DNA from: Bacteroidetes bacterium CG2_30_33_31
GTDB lineage: Bacteria > Bacteroidota > Bacteroidia > Bacteroidales > UBA1556
Assembly: GCA_001872625.1 (NCBI GenBank)
Contig: MNXP01000054.1
Location: forward strand, 54,304 to 118,303
Direction of reading: 5' to 3'
Length of the DNA: 64,000 bases
Shown: piece by piece, positions 9,470 to 19,750 of the stretch
Layout: every line of letters starts with the position of its first letter
How positions within the stretch are numbered: position 1 is the first letter of the stretch
Notes under the pieces: generated by a model
Told to the model about the DNA's origin: nothing
Database searches by the model: none
Seen by the model: the letters and a program-made list of their open reading frames with translations, nothing else
Translations under genes and position numbers: made by a program

Positions 9470-10993
9470 CTATTTTCTAAACATTTTTAACATTCGGTGA
9501 GTAACAAGGAATCCTCCAACAATATTTATGCTGGCAACCAACACAGCTATAAAAGCAATGATTGTAATTGGATCAGAAATATTATCAGTTACCTGCAACA
9601 ATCCGCCAATAATAATGATTCCGCTGATGGCATTAGTTACAGCCATTAATGGTGTATGAAGTGAATGCGAAACATTCCATATCACTTGCCAACCAACGAA
9701 AATGGCCAGTACGAAAACTGTAAAATGACCCATAAATTCTGCTGGAGCAACTTGGCCAATCAAAAACAAAAAAGCTCCAATTACACCCAATTTAATTGCC
9801 ATTGATAAGGCAATGCTTTTGGCAGTTTTTTCTTTTTTATCTTCAATTACAACTGCGGCAACTTCTTTTTTTGGACTTACTGGCAATGGCTCTGGTGGCC
9901 AGTGTATTTCTCCGTCGAATGTTACCATGGCACGCTTTACCACGTCATCATTCATATCAATTTTAAAGTTCTCAGCTTTTCCCATATCATCTAAAAGATG
10001 ACATAAATTGTTGCCATAGAGCTGACTTGCTTGGGATGGTAATTGATTAAGTTTACCAATAATTATTACACCATTTTCTGTGGTGATAATTTCATTATTT
10101 TTTGTAAAAACACAATTTCCACCTGATGATGCCGCCAAATCAACTATTATGGAGCCAGGTTTCATTGCTGCTACATGGTCGGCAAGTATTAATTTGGGTG
10201 CTTCGCGACCTGGAATTTGTGCCGTAGTAATTATTATATCAACCTCTGCAGCTTGTTCCTTGAAAAGTGCCATCTCAGCATCAATAAATGCTTGGCTCAT
10301 AACTTTTGAATAACCTGAAGCTGTGGCTCCATCTTCTTCAATTTCAACGGTAAGAAATTTTGCTCCCATACTTTGAATCTGCTCGGCAACTTCCTTGCGA
10401 GTATCGAAGGCTCTTACTATTGCTCCTAGTGAATTGGCGGTGCCAATGGCTGCAAGGCCTGCGACTCCTGCTCCAATAACCAATACTTTGGCTGGGTCAA
10501 CTTTTCCAGCAGCAGTAATTTGGCCATTCAGAAAACGACCAAAATAATTTGCACTCTCAATCACCGCTCTATATCCTGCTATATTTGCCATAGATGACAA
10601 AACATCCATTTTCTGCGCTCTCGAAATCCTTGGAATAGAATCCATGGCGATAGCATTTACTTTTTTGGATGATAGCTTTTTCAATAGCTCTGGGTTTTGC
10701 GCTGGCCATAGATAACTCAAAGTTACCAGTCCTTCATGCATCATGTCAATTTCAGACTCTGTTGGTGCTAATACTTTTAACACTATGTCTGAATTTTGAT
10801 ATACTTCATTAGCTGTTGCTAATATTGAAGCGCCAGAATTTGTAAAATCTTCATCGGTAAAGTTTGCTTTTGATCCGGCTCCTTTTTGGATGAAAACTTC
10901 AAATCCTTGCTTAATTAATCTTTGTACTGTTTTCGGTGTTGCAGCTACTCGCTGCTCTTCTTGTACAACTTCTACAGGAATACCAACTTTCAT
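9470..10993 (-). CDS. pntA: NAD(P) transhydrogenase subunit alpha
   Basis: The 507-residue protein holds the NAD(H)-binding domain I, related to alanine dehydrogenase, starting MKVGIPVE and containing the Rossmann loop [11 protein letters not shown] near 175. It ends with about four hydrophobic segments after residue 395. The length and the presence of membrane helices match the E. coli-type full PntA, not the split PntAA/PntAB form. A TACTTTTG box on the minus strand at 11035-11028 fits a Bacteroidota -7 element about 35 bases before the start codon, but I could not find a good partner at -33. Confidence 0.96.
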   Translation of the reverse strand: MKVGIPVEVVQEEQRVAATPKTVQRLIKQGFEVFIQKGAGSKANFTDEDFTNSGASILATANEVYQNSDIVLKVLAPTESEIDMMHEGLVTLSYLWPAQNPELLKKLSSKKVNAIAMDSIPRISRAQKMDVLSSMANIAGYRAVIESANYFGRFLNGQITAAGKVDPAKVLVIGAGVAGLAAIGTANSLGAIVRAFDTRKEVAEQIQSMGAKFLTVEIEEDGATASGYSKVMSQAFIDAEMALFKEQAAEVDIIITTAQIPGREAPKLILADHVAAMKPGSIIVDLAASSGGNCVFTKNNEIITTENGVIIIGKLNQLPSQASQLYGNNLCHLLDDMGKAENFKIDMNDDVVKRAMVTFDGEIHWPPEPLPVSPKKEVAAVVIEDKKEKTAKSIALSMAIKLGVIGAFLFLIGQVAPAEFMGHFTVFVLAIFVGWQVIWNVSHSLHTPLMAVTNAISGIIIIGGLLQVTDNISDPITIIAFIAVLVASINIVGGFLVTHRMLKMFRK

Positions 10994-11108
10994 ATTTGGA
11001 TATTTATTTAAGGTTGTTTTAGGGCGGCAAAAGTAGTAAAATTATTTTAATGAAATTAGCGCCTCATAAAATGATTTTGTGAGTAAAATTCTGAATCATT
11101 TTCAATTA

Positions 11109-13706
11109 TTAATGCTTAATATAATTGAGCAAGTCTTCACCTATGCCAATGGTGTAGCCCATTTTCATAAAATTTATTTCTCCTTTGTCATTGATAATCA
11201 TCACTATTGGCAAATGATTTTTTAAAGAGGTTTTGAAATTTGTGTTTAGCGTACTTAGAATTCTAAAATCGTAATCGATGAAAAATTCGGCATTTTTGGG
11301 AATGGTGCTAAAATATTCCTTATCAAGAGATTTTGGGTCTATCTCATCTTTAGTAATCAACAATATTTTGTTGCCTAAGTTTTCAAATTCAGTTTTCAAA
11401 TTACTGATATCTTGTATAATATGTTTTGCTGGCTCTGTATTTGGGTTTATCCAAATAGCTACTACAGATTTTGTGGAAACAATGGTACATGATTTCTTAT
11501 TTGCCGAAAGCACTTCGGATTCCATTTTTAATTGACCCAATTTTTTAGCTTGTACTGATGCTTTTCTTGGCTCAACATTTATATCTTTTACTTTGCCCAA
11601 TTCAAGATTGAAAAGTGTGAGTTCCGATAGAACACTTCCATCGGAAAGTCTTGTGCCAGTGCATAATCTATAATACCCAGGGTCAAGTTTAATCTCCTTT
11701 GGAAAATCTTTGATGTCTTTATCCCAATCAAATTCGAGTGTATTGAATGCTCCATTTTGAAATGCTGAAATGGTAAAGTTTTTATAATATTTCAAATTGG
11801 AATTGCTTGCATAGCTTAAATGTAAAATTGCTTTTTCCAAAACATTTTCGATTTTAGCTTTCATAAAATTCACTGTAACCCACTGATTATTATCGAAATA
11901 TTGAGGTAGGAGCGTTGCTGCTTCAAGTCGGGCTGGTACGCCAATGCTTCTGCAGGCTTGCACAAAAATTAAATCGCGGCTTATCCCATCGGTTAATTTA
12001 CTTTCAAAACTTGCTTGGGCACTTATGGGTACATGAGAAAAATTTGTTGAATCGAGCAAGATGCTGTCAAGTATCCAAGTGGAAATAATTTTTGGATTAG
12101 AGAGTTTTTTTTCTTGTAATTTGTAACTTAAAAACCGACGGTATGGCAGCAACATTTCAAATTCTACCCTTGGATTTAAAACATATTTGCTCCACATTTC
12201 ATAGTTAATATTTTTGTTCATTGAGTTAAATGGCACAACATTATTTAGGTGATCCAACAAAATATTGGAGTTAATATCATGAAGGTCTTTCTCGGAGATA
12301 ACTTGTAAAAGCAAAAGGGCTTCTGTTTTTTTCTCCTTACTGGCATTATTAATAAAGTCAGAAATTTCTCTCCAATTACCTCTGCTATTTTGCATTATTT
12401 TATATAAATCATTGAATGGCAGAGAGTTTTTAAGAGCAAGTTCTTGGCAAGAGCTGGAGTCAATAAAACTTTTTTCGTAGTTACTTCTCAAGCTGTCTTC
12501 ATATTTAAGCCGCAGATTATTTTTTTTAAAGCCATCATCTGAGATTTCAATAGGAGTTTTTTCTACCGGCGGATTGTAATCCAACTGAAATTTGTATTCT
12601 TCTGCCTGCGATTTATTGAGTTTTATTTCCATGGTATCTGTTGCTCTCACGTCCAGCTCGGCATAATTAAATTTCTGATTTTTTGAGACCCAAACGAGCA
12701 AATCACCAAAGCCTGTAAGAAATGAACAAAGGCCTAAATCATTTGTTGTTTTTGGTGAGATTGTATAATATTCAGCATAATTGTAAATTTGGAAATCCAC
12801 TTTAGCACCTTTTACGGCTTCTCCTTTTTCATCAATCACTTTCACAAAGACTTCTTTTACAGTAGTATAAGTTTTTAGAGTGTTTATTACAGCGAAATTT
12901 GAAGTCTGATAATTTATCCTTTCAATGCCATCATATTTTCCATCAATTCTGGTACCCACAAGCATAGCTCTTCGGGCAGGCTCTGTAAACCAGCCATGGT
13001 CAACAGAGGCTTCTGGCTCAGTGGCTCCGTAATAATGCCATTTGCCATCGGCCCAAAATTCTACCCATGCATGATTGTCGTCGGTATGAGCCCAGCGGGG
13101 AGTATAAACTTGTCGAGCGGGAATCCCTACCGAGCGAAGTGCGGATACTACAAAAACAGATTCCTCGCCGCAACGACCATAAGCATTGCGATAGCTTGTC
13201 ATGGGCGAGGAGGTGCGGTTGTTGCTGGCTCTATAAGTCACATGCTCGTGGCACCAATGATTTATTTCCATTGCTGCATCAAGCATTTCCATATTTCTAA
13301 TTCTTGCTCTCAGCTCTTTATAAAAAAATATTCTTGATGTATCAAGGTTTTCGTTATTTACTCTAAGCGGTAAAACAAAATAAATGAAATCGCTTTCAGA
13401 TATTTTATTGCCCCAGCTCATATTTTCTTTTGCCTCCAATGTTGTTTTAAGATTTTCAAAATGGAATTTTGGAGAATAATCAAGAGCATCTTCAAGCGGC
13501 ATCATTCTGTATATGCGACTAAAATTTAATTTCTGTTCATTATTTAAAGTAACATAAATGCTATCAAATTCTGCCTTATAAAATGATGGTAATTTATTGT
13601 AATTTAATATATTATCAGTATTATTACTGCTAAGATTTTGATTTCTAACTGGCGAAATAGAAATTATTTCTATGATAAAAACAAGAATGAAAATTGATTT
13701 ATACAT
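11109..13706 (-). CDS. Secreted transglutaminase-like protein with C-terminal redoxin-like domain
   Basis: I start the protein at the ATG at 13706 (865 residues), because it begins a clear signal peptide, MYKSIFILVFIIEIIS. A longer frame to 13766 only adds a poor leader. The transglutaminase core has YGRCGEES with the nucleophile Cys179, RSVGIPAR, the catalytic-type His in NHAWVEFW, and ATEPE where the Asp is expected. A beta-sandwich insert follows. A second, weaker copy near 580-620 repeats RSIGVPAR but lacks the cysteine. The last ~130 residues resemble a thioredoxin/AhpC-type fold with no CxxC. It may act as a peptidase or cross-linking enzyme, or only as a binding protein. No partner gene is evident; pntA lies downstream on the same strand. 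Confidence 0.75.
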   Translation of the reverse strand: MYKSIFILVFIIEIISISPVRNQNLSSNNTDNILNYNKLPSFYKAEFDSIYVTLNNEQKLNFSRIYRMMPLEDALDYSPKFHFENLKTTLEAKENMSWGNKISESDFIYFVLPLRVNNENLDTSRIFFYKELRARIRNMEMLDAAMEINHWCHEHVTYRASNNRTSSPMTSYRNAYGRCGEESVFVVSALRSVGIPARQVYTPRWAHTDDNHAWVEFWADGKWHYYGATEPEASVDHGWFTEPARRAMLVGTRIDGKYDGIERINYQTSNFAVINTLKTYTTVKEVFVKVIDEKGEAVKGAKVDFQIYNYAEYYTISPKTTNDLGLCSFLTGFGDLLVWVSKNQKFNYAELDVRATDTMEIKLNKSQAEEYKFQLDYNPPVEKTPIEISDDGFKKNNLRLKYEDSLRSNYEKSFIDSSSCQELALKNSLPFNDLYKIMQNSRGNWREISDFINNASKEKKTEALLLLQVISEKDLHDINSNILLDHLNNVVPFNSMNKNINYEMWSKYVLNPRVEFEMLLPYRRFLSYKLQEKKLSNPKIISTWILDSILLDSTNFSHVPISAQASFESKLTDGISRDLIFVQACRSIGVPARLEAATLLPQYFDNNQWVTVNFMKAKIENVLEKAILHLSYASNSNLKYYKNFTISAFQNGAFNTLEFDWDKDIKDFPKEIKLDPGYYRLCTGTRLSDGSVLSELTLFNLELGKVKDINVEPRKASVQAKKLGQLKMESEVLSANKKSCTIVSTKSVVAIWINPNTEPAKHIIQDISNLKTEFENLGNKILLITKDEIDPKSLDKEYFSTIPKNAEFFIDYDFRILSTLNTNFKTSLKNHLPIVMIINDKGEINFMKMGYTIGIGEDLLNYIKH

Positions 13707-13810
13707 ATTTGGAAGATTTGTTGAGGCAAATGTATGGAAAAGGAATAGACGATAATATGAAAGCATAAGAATTTACACAAACAAAAAATGTATATTTGCC
13801 GCCTCAAAAT

Positions 13811-13882
13811 GGCCCCATAGTTCAAGGGATAGAATAGAAGTTTCCTAAACTTTAGATAGCAGTTCGAGTCTGCTTGGGGCTA
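13811..13882 (+). tRNA. tRNA-Arg (anticodon CCU)
   Basis: A full 72-base cloverleaf can be folded by eye. The acceptor stem GGCCCCA/TGGGGCT has a G-U first pair. The D arm is GTTC/GAAT, the anticodon stem GAAGT/ACTTT with loop TTCCTAA (anticodon CCT in DNA), and the T arm AGCAG-TTCGAGT-CTGCT. The discriminator base is A, and CCA is not encoded. It decodes AGG codons. It lies alone between the transglutaminase-like gene and mtgA. Confidence 0.92.
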
Positions 13883-13905
13883 CAAAAGCGAATATTTAGA
13901 TTTTT

Positions 13906-14643
13906 TTATTGTTTTTTCCTTTTCACCCATTCTGGTCGAATGAGTTTTCCACTGAGCTGTGAAATTGTGGCAGAGCGCCTTCTTACATAAGATCCTGGGT
14001 TTAATATTTTGTATTTCAGTGGATTGGGAAGAATAGCGGCAATTTTGGCAGCTTCCATTTTGCTTAGTTTTGAGGCTGGCTTATTAAAATATTGCCTTGA
14101 AGCAGCTTCCACCCCATAAATTCCATCGCCAGTTTCTATCACATTAAGATATACTTCCATAATGCGTTCTTTCCCCCAAATTAACTCAATAAGTTCTGTA
14201 AAATATAACTCAAATCCTTTTCTGATATATGTTCGTGAAGGGAAAAGAAAGACATTTTTGGCTGTCTGCTGCGAAATAGTGCTTGCCCCTAACTTATGCT
14301 TTCTCGTTTTATTGAGTTCTCTTGCTCTTTTTATGGCTTTAAAATCAATGCCATAATGCTTCAAAAAATTATTGTCTTCGGAGGCAATTACCGACATAGT
14401 CATATTGCCGCTAATATCTCGAATATCAACCCATTCTTTCTTAAGTTTTATTTCTTTGCCATCGAAAACTTGTTCCACCACTCGCTTTAGCATTAGTGGT
14501 GTTATGGGAGGATTTGCCCATTTATATACAATTGTGAGTGCAATTGACGAGGCTAAAAAGACTACAACTGCAATTTTAAAGATTTTTGTAGCAAGCTTGT
14601 AATAGCGCAAATATTTAGTTTTTGTGGATGCACTCATCATCAT
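13906..14643 (-). CDS. mtgA: Monofunctional biosynthetic peptidoglycan transglycosylase
   Basis: The 245-residue protein has one N-terminal membrane anchor (about 21-41) and a single GT51 domain. Key motifs are IASEDNNFLKHYGID with the catalytic Glu89, KLGASTISQQTAKN, the RKGFELYFTELIE block, RIMEVYLNVIETGDGIYG with the second acidic residue, and AAILPNP. It polymerises lipid II into glycan strands at the outer face of the inner membrane. There is no transpeptidase domain. Three consecutive Met codons open the frame, so the exact start could be 14643, 14640 or 14637. It stands alone, divergent from mutS2. Confidence 0.95.
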   Translation of the reverse strand: MMMSASTKTKYLRYYKLATKIFKIAVVVFLASSIALTIVYKWANPPITPLMLKRVVEQVFDGKEIKLKKEWVDIRDISGNMTMSVIASEDNNFLKHYGIDFKAIKRARELNKTRKHKLGASTISQQTAKNVFLFPSRTYIRKGFELYFTELIELIWGKERIMEVYLNVIETGDGIYGVEAASRQYFNKPASKLSKMEAAKIAAILPNPLKYKILNPGSYVRRRSATISQLSGKLIRPEWVKRKKQ

Positions 14644-14767
14644 CTCGATTGTTTAGATTTGATGCAAAAATAGAAGAATTTATTTAAGATATTTATCGGC
14701 TAAAGATTAGATTTTTAGATTTTTTTCTCAAAAGGATTTTTATACAATTTCTTAGTAAATCTCAAGA

Positions 14768-14796
14768 TTTGATATTGAACATAAATTCTATCTTTG
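14768..14796 (+). promoter_or_regulatory. Candidate promoter of mutS2 with very short leader
   Basis: TTTG at 14768-14771 and TATCTTTG at 14789-14796 are separated by 17 bases and match the Bacteroidota TTTG...TAnnTTTG arrangement. The predicted start of transcription lies only a few bases before the mutS2 ATG at 14809. This is seen by pattern only. Confidence 0.35.
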
Positions 14797-14808
14797 CCAA
14801 TTAATTAA

Positions 14809-17253
14809 ATGAAAGTAGTGGTATATCCAGAAAATATAGAAGTAAAAATTGGTTTTGATAAGATTAGAATTCTTCTAAAACAAAATTGCCTTAGCGAACT
14901 TGGAAAATCGCATGTTGATGAGATTTCTTTTCGCTCAAATTTCAAAGAAATTGAAAAAAAACTTCTGCAAGTCAAGGAGTTTAAGGATATTTTGTTGATG
15001 GAGAATCAGTTTCCAAGTAACAATTATTTCGATATGCGCGAGGTCGTTTTGAGGTTGAAAACCTCAGGAAGCACAATAGGAATTGAGGAACTTTACAATC
15101 TATTTCTCTCCTTACAAACTTGCAAAGACATACAAAGTTTTTTCGGTGGTGAGCGCAAAGATAAATATCCAAATATTTATGAATTAGTATCATACATTTA
15201 TTTTCGCAAAGAAATTATTATTGAAGCCAATAGAATTATCGACGAAAAAGGAAGGGTAAAAGATTCAGCTTCAGAGGAATTAAGCAATATCAGGCATCAA
15301 CTTCAACGACTTTATGGCAGTAGCAGAAATAAAATTTATGATATTTTGCGATCGGCAAAAAAGCAGGGCTGGGCGCGTGATGATGCTGAGGTTACTCTTA
15401 GAAATGGCCGTGTTGTAATTCCTCTTTTGGCAAACTTTAAAAGAAGCGTCAAAGGATTTATTCATGATGAATCTGGGTCTGGTCAGACATCTTTTGTGGA
15501 ACCAATTGAACTTTTTGAAACCAATAATAAAATTAAAGAATTAGAGACAGAAGAAATTAATGAAATAAAGCGTATATTACTGAGATTCTGCGACTTCATA
15601 AGAAATGATGTGGAAGCATTATCCGACGCTTTTTATTTTTTGGGCTTGGTAGATTTTATCAGAGCAAAGGCGAAATTCGCCCAGAAAACTGGTGCTATTG
15701 TCCCACTTTTATCTGATAGGAAGTTGATAAATTGGCTGGCAGCAGAAAATCCAATCTTGGCAATGTCGCATAAGTTAAAAGGGAAAATTGTAGTCCCTCT
15801 GGATATTAAGCTCGATGCAGAGGGCCGAATTTTAATTGTCTCTGGACCTAATGCTGGTGGAAAATCTGTGCTTTTAAAGACAGTTGCTCTAAACCAATAT
15901 ATGCTTCAATGTGCAATTCCTGTGTTGATGCGCGAAATTTCCGAAACTGGCATTTTCCAAAATATATTGATAGATATTGGTGATGAGCAATCTATCGAAA
16001 ACGATTTGTCAACTTATAGCTCGCACCTTAGAAATATTAAATATTTTGTTGATAATGCCAATGAAAATTCCTTAATTCTCATTGATGAATTTGGCACTGG
16101 TACCGAGCCCGAACTCGGAGGAGCTATTGCTTCAGCCTCCTTACTTGAACTTTATAAAAGAGGGGTATATGCCATTGTTACAACTCATTACGCCCAGCTA
16201 AAACTCTTGGCCGACTCTAATGAAAATATTGTTAATGGAGCTATGATGTTCGATACTGAAAATCTTTCACCGCTTTTTAAATTCAAAGCTGGTAAACCTG
16301 GAAGCTCTTTCGCATTTGAAATCGCTAAGAATATTGGACTTTCTGACGAAATATTAAAAATCGCCTCCGAATTTATCGGGGATAAAAAATTGAATTTCGA
16401 TTTTCAATTGCAAGAGTTGGAAAATGAAAAAGATTTAATATCTCGAAAGCTTGCGGAATTTAATAATGCTGACAGGATTTTAGAAGAAACTATTAATAAG
16501 TATAATTCACTTTATCAAGATGTTAAGCAAAAAGAAAAGCAGATAATTTTTGAAGCAAAAAGGCAAGCTAAAGAGATAATTGCTGGCTCAAATAGAGCAA
16601 TAGAAAATGCAATTTCGGCGATTAAAAAATCTGGCGCTGACAAGGAAGTCAGTAAAATTGTCCGTCAAGATTTGGAAGATGTTAAAGTGAAATTGGATCG
16701 TGATATAGAAAATAGCGAGAAGAGAATTATCAAAACTGCTAAAAAAGAAAAAGTTGCAAAAAAAGTTGAAGGTATAAATATTTTGGAAGGAGCTATAAAT
16801 GTTGGAGATACCGTTATAATTGAGAACCAAAATACTCCTGGTGTGGTAGAATCTATCTCCAGAAAAAATGCTGTTGTCAATTTTAATTCTGTCAAAATTG
16901 TCATAAGTGTAGAAAAACTTTGTAGGATAAAACCTCCAAAAGTGAATAAAATAAATAACTCTTCAAATTATGGAAATATCTTAAAGGAGATTCATCATCG
17001 AGTAGCAGATTTCTCTGCAAATATCGACATTAGAGGACTTAGGGTAGAGGAAGCTCTCAATATTATAAAAAATTGGATTGATGAGGCTATGCTTACTGGA
17101 CATAAGGATTTGGAAGTATTGCATGGCAAAGGTGATGGTATTTTGAGAAAATTGCTACGCGAATATCTATCAAAACAAAAGCAAATCGAAAATTACTGCG
17201 ATGCCCCAATCGAGTTGGGTGGTTCTGGAAAAACTTTCATAAAACTTAAGTAA
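14809..17253 (+). CDS. mutS2: MutS2 family ATPase with Smr domain
   Basis: The 814-residue protein has the MutS core and clamp regions without the mismatch-recognition domain, Walker A GPNAGGKS (346-353), Walker B ending LIDEFGTGTEP, a long Lys/Glu-rich coiled coil (about 520-660), a KOW-like strand region, and a C-terminal Smr domain with DIRGLRVEEAL and HGKGDGILRKLLREYL. MutS2 proteins suppress recombination by cutting branched DNA, and in Bacillus also act on collided ribosomes. The nuclease acid motif of Smr (LDLR or LDIR in others) reads NIDIRG here, keeping the D-x-R core. All ATPase motifs are intact. Confidence 0.95.
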   Translation: MKVVVYPENIEVKIGFDKIRILLKQNCLSELGKSHVDEISFRSNFKEIEKKLLQVKEFKDILLMENQFPSNNYFDMREVVLRLKTSGSTIGIEELYNLFLSLQTCKDIQSFFGGERKDKYPNIYELVSYIYFRKEIIIEANRIIDEKGRVKDSASEELSNIRHQLQRLYGSSRNKIYDILRSAKKQGWARDDAEVTLRNGRVVIPLLANFKRSVKGFIHDESGSGQTSFVEPIELFETNNKIKELETEEINEIKRILLRFCDFIRNDVEALSDAFYFLGLVDFIRAKAKFAQKTGAIVPLLSDRKLINWLAAENPILAMSHKLKGKIVVPLDIKLDAEGRILIVSGPNAGGKSVLLKTVALNQYMLQCAIPVLMREISETGIFQNILIDIGDEQSIENDLSTYSSHLRNIKYFVDNANENSLILIDEFGTGTEPELGGAIASASLLELYKRGVYAIVTTHYAQLKLLADSNENIVNGAMMFDTENLSPLFKFKAGKPGSSFAFEIAKNIGLSDEILKIASEFIGDKKLNFDFQLQELENEKDLISRKLAEFNNADRILEETINKYNSLYQDVKQKEKQIIFEAKRQAKEIIAGSNRAIENAISAIKKSGADKEVSKIVRQDLEDVKVKLDRDIENSEKRIIKTAKKEKVAKKVEGINILEGAINVGDTVIIENQNTPGVVESISRKNAVVNFNSVKIVISVEKLCRIKPPKVNKINNSSNYGNILKEIHHRVADFSANIDIRGLRVEEALNIIKNWIDEAMLTGHKDLEVLHGKGDGILRKLLREYLSKQKQIENYCDAPIELGGSGKTFIKLK

Positions 17254-17365
17254 TTAATTGCCAATAAATTTAGAAAATTAGCAGTAAATATTTATAAACC
17301 AAAATTATTGCTCCCCATTCATATTTTTATTATTACTTTCGTCAAGTGTAATTTGAAATCTGAAT

Positions 17366-17575
17366 ATGTATTTATTGAAAATTAAAGGAGCTGGTAAATT
17401 ACCTGATTATGTGCAGGTTAGAGATGATGATTTTAACTTGAAAGCTTTTATCAATTATGCTGGAATTGAAAGAGGAATAGAAAAAAACAACCTCATGGAT
17501 TATGAAAATGAAATTATTGAAAGCATGAATAATGCTGATTTTAATGAAGTGATTTTTATCAAAGAAACGAAATAA
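17366..17575 (+). CDS. Small conserved-looking protein upstream of ftsE
   Basis: This is a 69-residue acidic protein (begins MYLLKIKGAGKLPDYVQVRD) with no signal peptide, no membrane segment and no cysteine. It is predicted as one small alpha/beta unit. It ends 7 bases before the ftsE start and follows mutS2 by 112 bases, so it is likely cotranslated with ftsE. I do not recognise a named family, though I have an impression of similar short genes at this position in relatives. The function is unknown. Confidence 0.6.
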   Translation: MYLLKIKGAGKLPDYVQVRDDDFNLKAFINYAGIERGIEKNNLMDYENEIIESMNNADFNEVIFIKETK

Positions 17576-17582
17576 CTTATTT

Positions 17583-18275
17583 ATGGCAAATACTATTTTA
17601 AAATTAGAGAATGTATCTGTATATCAAAAAGATATAATGGTTGTCAACGAGGTTACTTTTACTGTGGAAGAGGGTGAATTTGTATATTTCGTTGGTAAAA
17701 CTGGCAGCGGGAAAAGCAGTCTATTACGAATAATTTATGCTGATTTGCCACTTAAAAAAGGCTTCATCGAAGTGGCTGCTTATAACATTCATCTTTTGAA
17801 AAACAAGCAAATACCATATCTACGGCGGAAACTGGGAATTGTTTTTCAGGATTTCCAATTGCTATTCGATAGAACTGTGAATGAAAATTTGATTTTTGTG
17901 ATGAAAGCTACTGGCTGGAAAGATAAAAAAAAGATGGATGCCGCTATAAATGTTGTTCTTGAACAAGTAGATTTGAGTACCAAAGGCCATAAAATGCCTC
18001 ACCAACTTTCTGGCGGTGAGCAACAAAGACTTGCTATTGCAAGGGCTTTGATAAACAAGCCGTTGTTGATTTTAGCCGATGAGCCTACAGGTAACCTCGA
18101 CCCTACAACTTCTGCTGGAATTATGGAACTTTTAATGGATATCAAAAAGCAAGGTACTGCTGTTATTATGGCAACTCATGATTACGATACTATCCATAAA
18201 TTTCCTGGAAGACTAATCCATTTTCAAGATGGAAAAGCTAATGAAATTGGTAGTCTTGAAGAGGCTCATCTATAA
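17583..18275 (+). CDS. ftsE: Cell-division ABC ATPase FtsE
   Basis: The 230-residue ABC ATPase has Walker A GKTGSGKS (38-45), a Q-loop at VFQDFQLL, signature LSGGEQQR (142-149), Walker [15 protein letters not shown] and the H-loop in MATHD. The Q-loop/DFQLL wording and small size point to FtsE rather than LolD or a macrolide exporter, though these are close relatives. FtsE works with the membrane protein FtsX to activate peptidoglycan hydrolases at the septum. No ftsX lies next to it here; the next gene is convergent, so the partner must be elsewhere. Confidence 0.85.
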   Translation: MANTILKLENVSVYQKDIMVVNEVTFTVEEGEFVYFVGKTGSGKSSLLRIIYADLPLKKGFIEVAAYNIHLLKNKQIPYLRRKLGIVFQDFQLLFDRTVNENLIFVMKATGWKDKKKMDAAINVVLEQVDLSTKGHKMPHQLSGGEQQRLAIARALINKPLLILADEPTGNLDPTTSAGIMELLMDIKKQGTAVIMATHDYDTIHKFPGRLIHFQDGKANEIGSLEEAHL

Positions 18276-18365
18276 AATCTGAGGTTTTAGTCTGAAAATA
18301 ATTATGAATAATTAGGAAAATATTTTTGCTGCATTCTAACTATATTATAAAGCAAAAAATTATTT

Positions 18366-19739
18366 TTAATGTTTTTCCATCACAATATATTGCCAGGGTT
18401 TTAAGTCAAAATTATTCTTCATTTTTATTTCTACCTTTTCTCCTGTAAAGGAATTTATGTAACTTCCTTCATAACCTGCAAAATTTATTTCTGTCATAAA
18501 GTTTTTAGCGCTTAAATTGCATAATATCAATACAGTATTGCCATCTAACTTACGCAAAAAAGAAAAGATATTCGAAGGATTGTTGTTTTCTAATTTGGTG
18601 AAATCTCCGCCAAATTCTCCATTCCACAAAGCAGAATTCCTGTTTTTAAGCTCAATCAAACTCTTATAAAAATCTTCTTTGCTAAGATTTTTCCAGTCTA
18701 TTTCATCTTTTTCAAAAAACTTAAGCCTGCGATTTAGTCCTGCCTCTTGGCCATTATATATAAGTGGAAAGCCTGGCATTACAAAGTTTAGGATAGAAAA
18801 TGTTTTTGTAGCTTCGCCAAACATTTCATATTCAGTGCCATTCCATGAGTTTTCATCGTGGTTGGAAGTAAAAAGCATTTGGTATGTCGATTTTGAAAAT
18901 AAGCCGTCTTCCTTTAATCTTTCTTTATAAATATCATTCACTTTATTTTCGCCTTTTGCCACTTTCTGCATCACATGAAACATCTCCCAGGAGTAGTTGG
19001 CATCAAACGCTTTTAGATGATGATTAGGCTGTTCTGCTTCTGCAAGCATAAACACAGCTTTTGTTTTGTCGAGTTCAGCTCTTGCTGAATCCCAGAAATC
19101 TGTGGAAACCAGCATGGCCACATCACAACGGAATCCATCAATATCGGCTTCATCCAACCAATATTTCATAGCATCAGCCATTCCTTTCCATAGTTGATGA
19201 TTTGAGTAATCAAGTGCCAAAACATCAGTCCAATCATAAGGACTGGCAAAATTTCCTAAAGAATCCTTTTTGTACCATTCTGGATGCTCTTCCACCCAAT
19301 TGTTGTCCCAAGCAGTATGATTGGCTACCCAATCAATAATTACATGCATATTAAGTGAGTGAGCTTCAGTAACTAAATCTTTAAAATCGGCAAGAGTTCC
19401 GTATTCTGCATTAATGCCTTTGTAGTCTTTAACAGCGTAATAAGACCCAAGACTTCCTTTTCTGTTCTTTTCGCCAATAGGATTTATCGGCATCAGCCAA
19501 ATTATGTCAACTCCCATATTTTTCAACCTCTGTATATGTGGCTGGAATGCTTTGAATGTACCTTCCTTGGTGTATTGACGAATATTTACCTCGTAAATAT
19601 TTGATTTTTTTGACCATTCTGGATGCGTTAATGTTGTGAGTTTATCCATAGTAAAATTTTGTTTCTGAGCTTTTTGACTTCTGCAAGCCGTAGTTGTTAA
19701 TATTAGCAAAAGTAGAATTATGCCTGATAAGTTTTTCAT
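18366..19739 (-). CDS. GH13 alpha-amylase-family lipoprotein
   Basis: The 457-residue protein has a lipoprotein signal with Cys19 (TTTAC). A compact GH13 barrel follows: region I DWVANHTAWD, region II DGFRCDVA with nucleophile Asp206, general acid in LAEAEQP, and region IV SNHDENSW. A short all-beta C domain ends the protein. There is no extra binding domain. It should cut alpha-1,4 glucans or maltodextrins at a membrane surface; whether the lipid anchor ends up in the inner or outer leaflet cannot be told. It is the last gene of the three-gene susA-like operon, 11 bases after its neighbour. Confidence 0.88.
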   Translation of the reverse strand: MKNLSGIILLLLILTTTACRSQKAQKQNFTMDKLTTLTHPEWSKKSNIYEVNIRQYTKEGTFKAFQPHIQRLKNMGVDIIWLMPINPIGEKNRKGSLGSYYAVKDYKGINAEYGTLADFKDLVTEAHSLNMHVIIDWVANHTAWDNNWVEEHPEWYKKDSLGNFASPYDWTDVLALDYSNHQLWKGMADAMKYWLDEADIDGFRCDVAMLVSTDFWDSARAELDKTKAVFMLAEAEQPNHHLKAFDANYSWEMFHVMQKVAKGENKVNDIYKERLKEDGLFSKSTYQMLFTSNHDENSWNGTEYEMFGEATKTFSILNFVMPGFPLIYNGQEAGLNRRLKFFEKDEIDWKNLSKEDFYKSLIELKNRNSALWNGEFGGDFTKLENNNPSNIFSFLRKLDGNTVLILCNLSAKNFMTEINFAGYEGSYINSFTGEKVEIKMKNNFDLKPWQYIVMEKH

Positions 19740-19750
19740 GATATTTGATT

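Noticed and set aside
11068..11102. 9-bp inverted repeat between pntA and the transglutaminase-like gene as a terminator
   Set aside because: The loop is 17 bases, the stem is AT-rich, and neither side is followed by a T run; chance is likely.
17583..18275. LolD or macrolide-export ATPase instead of FtsE
   Set aside because: The Q-loop and signature wording and the lack of an adjacent LolC or MacB-type permease favour FtsE, though the alternatives are not fully excluded.
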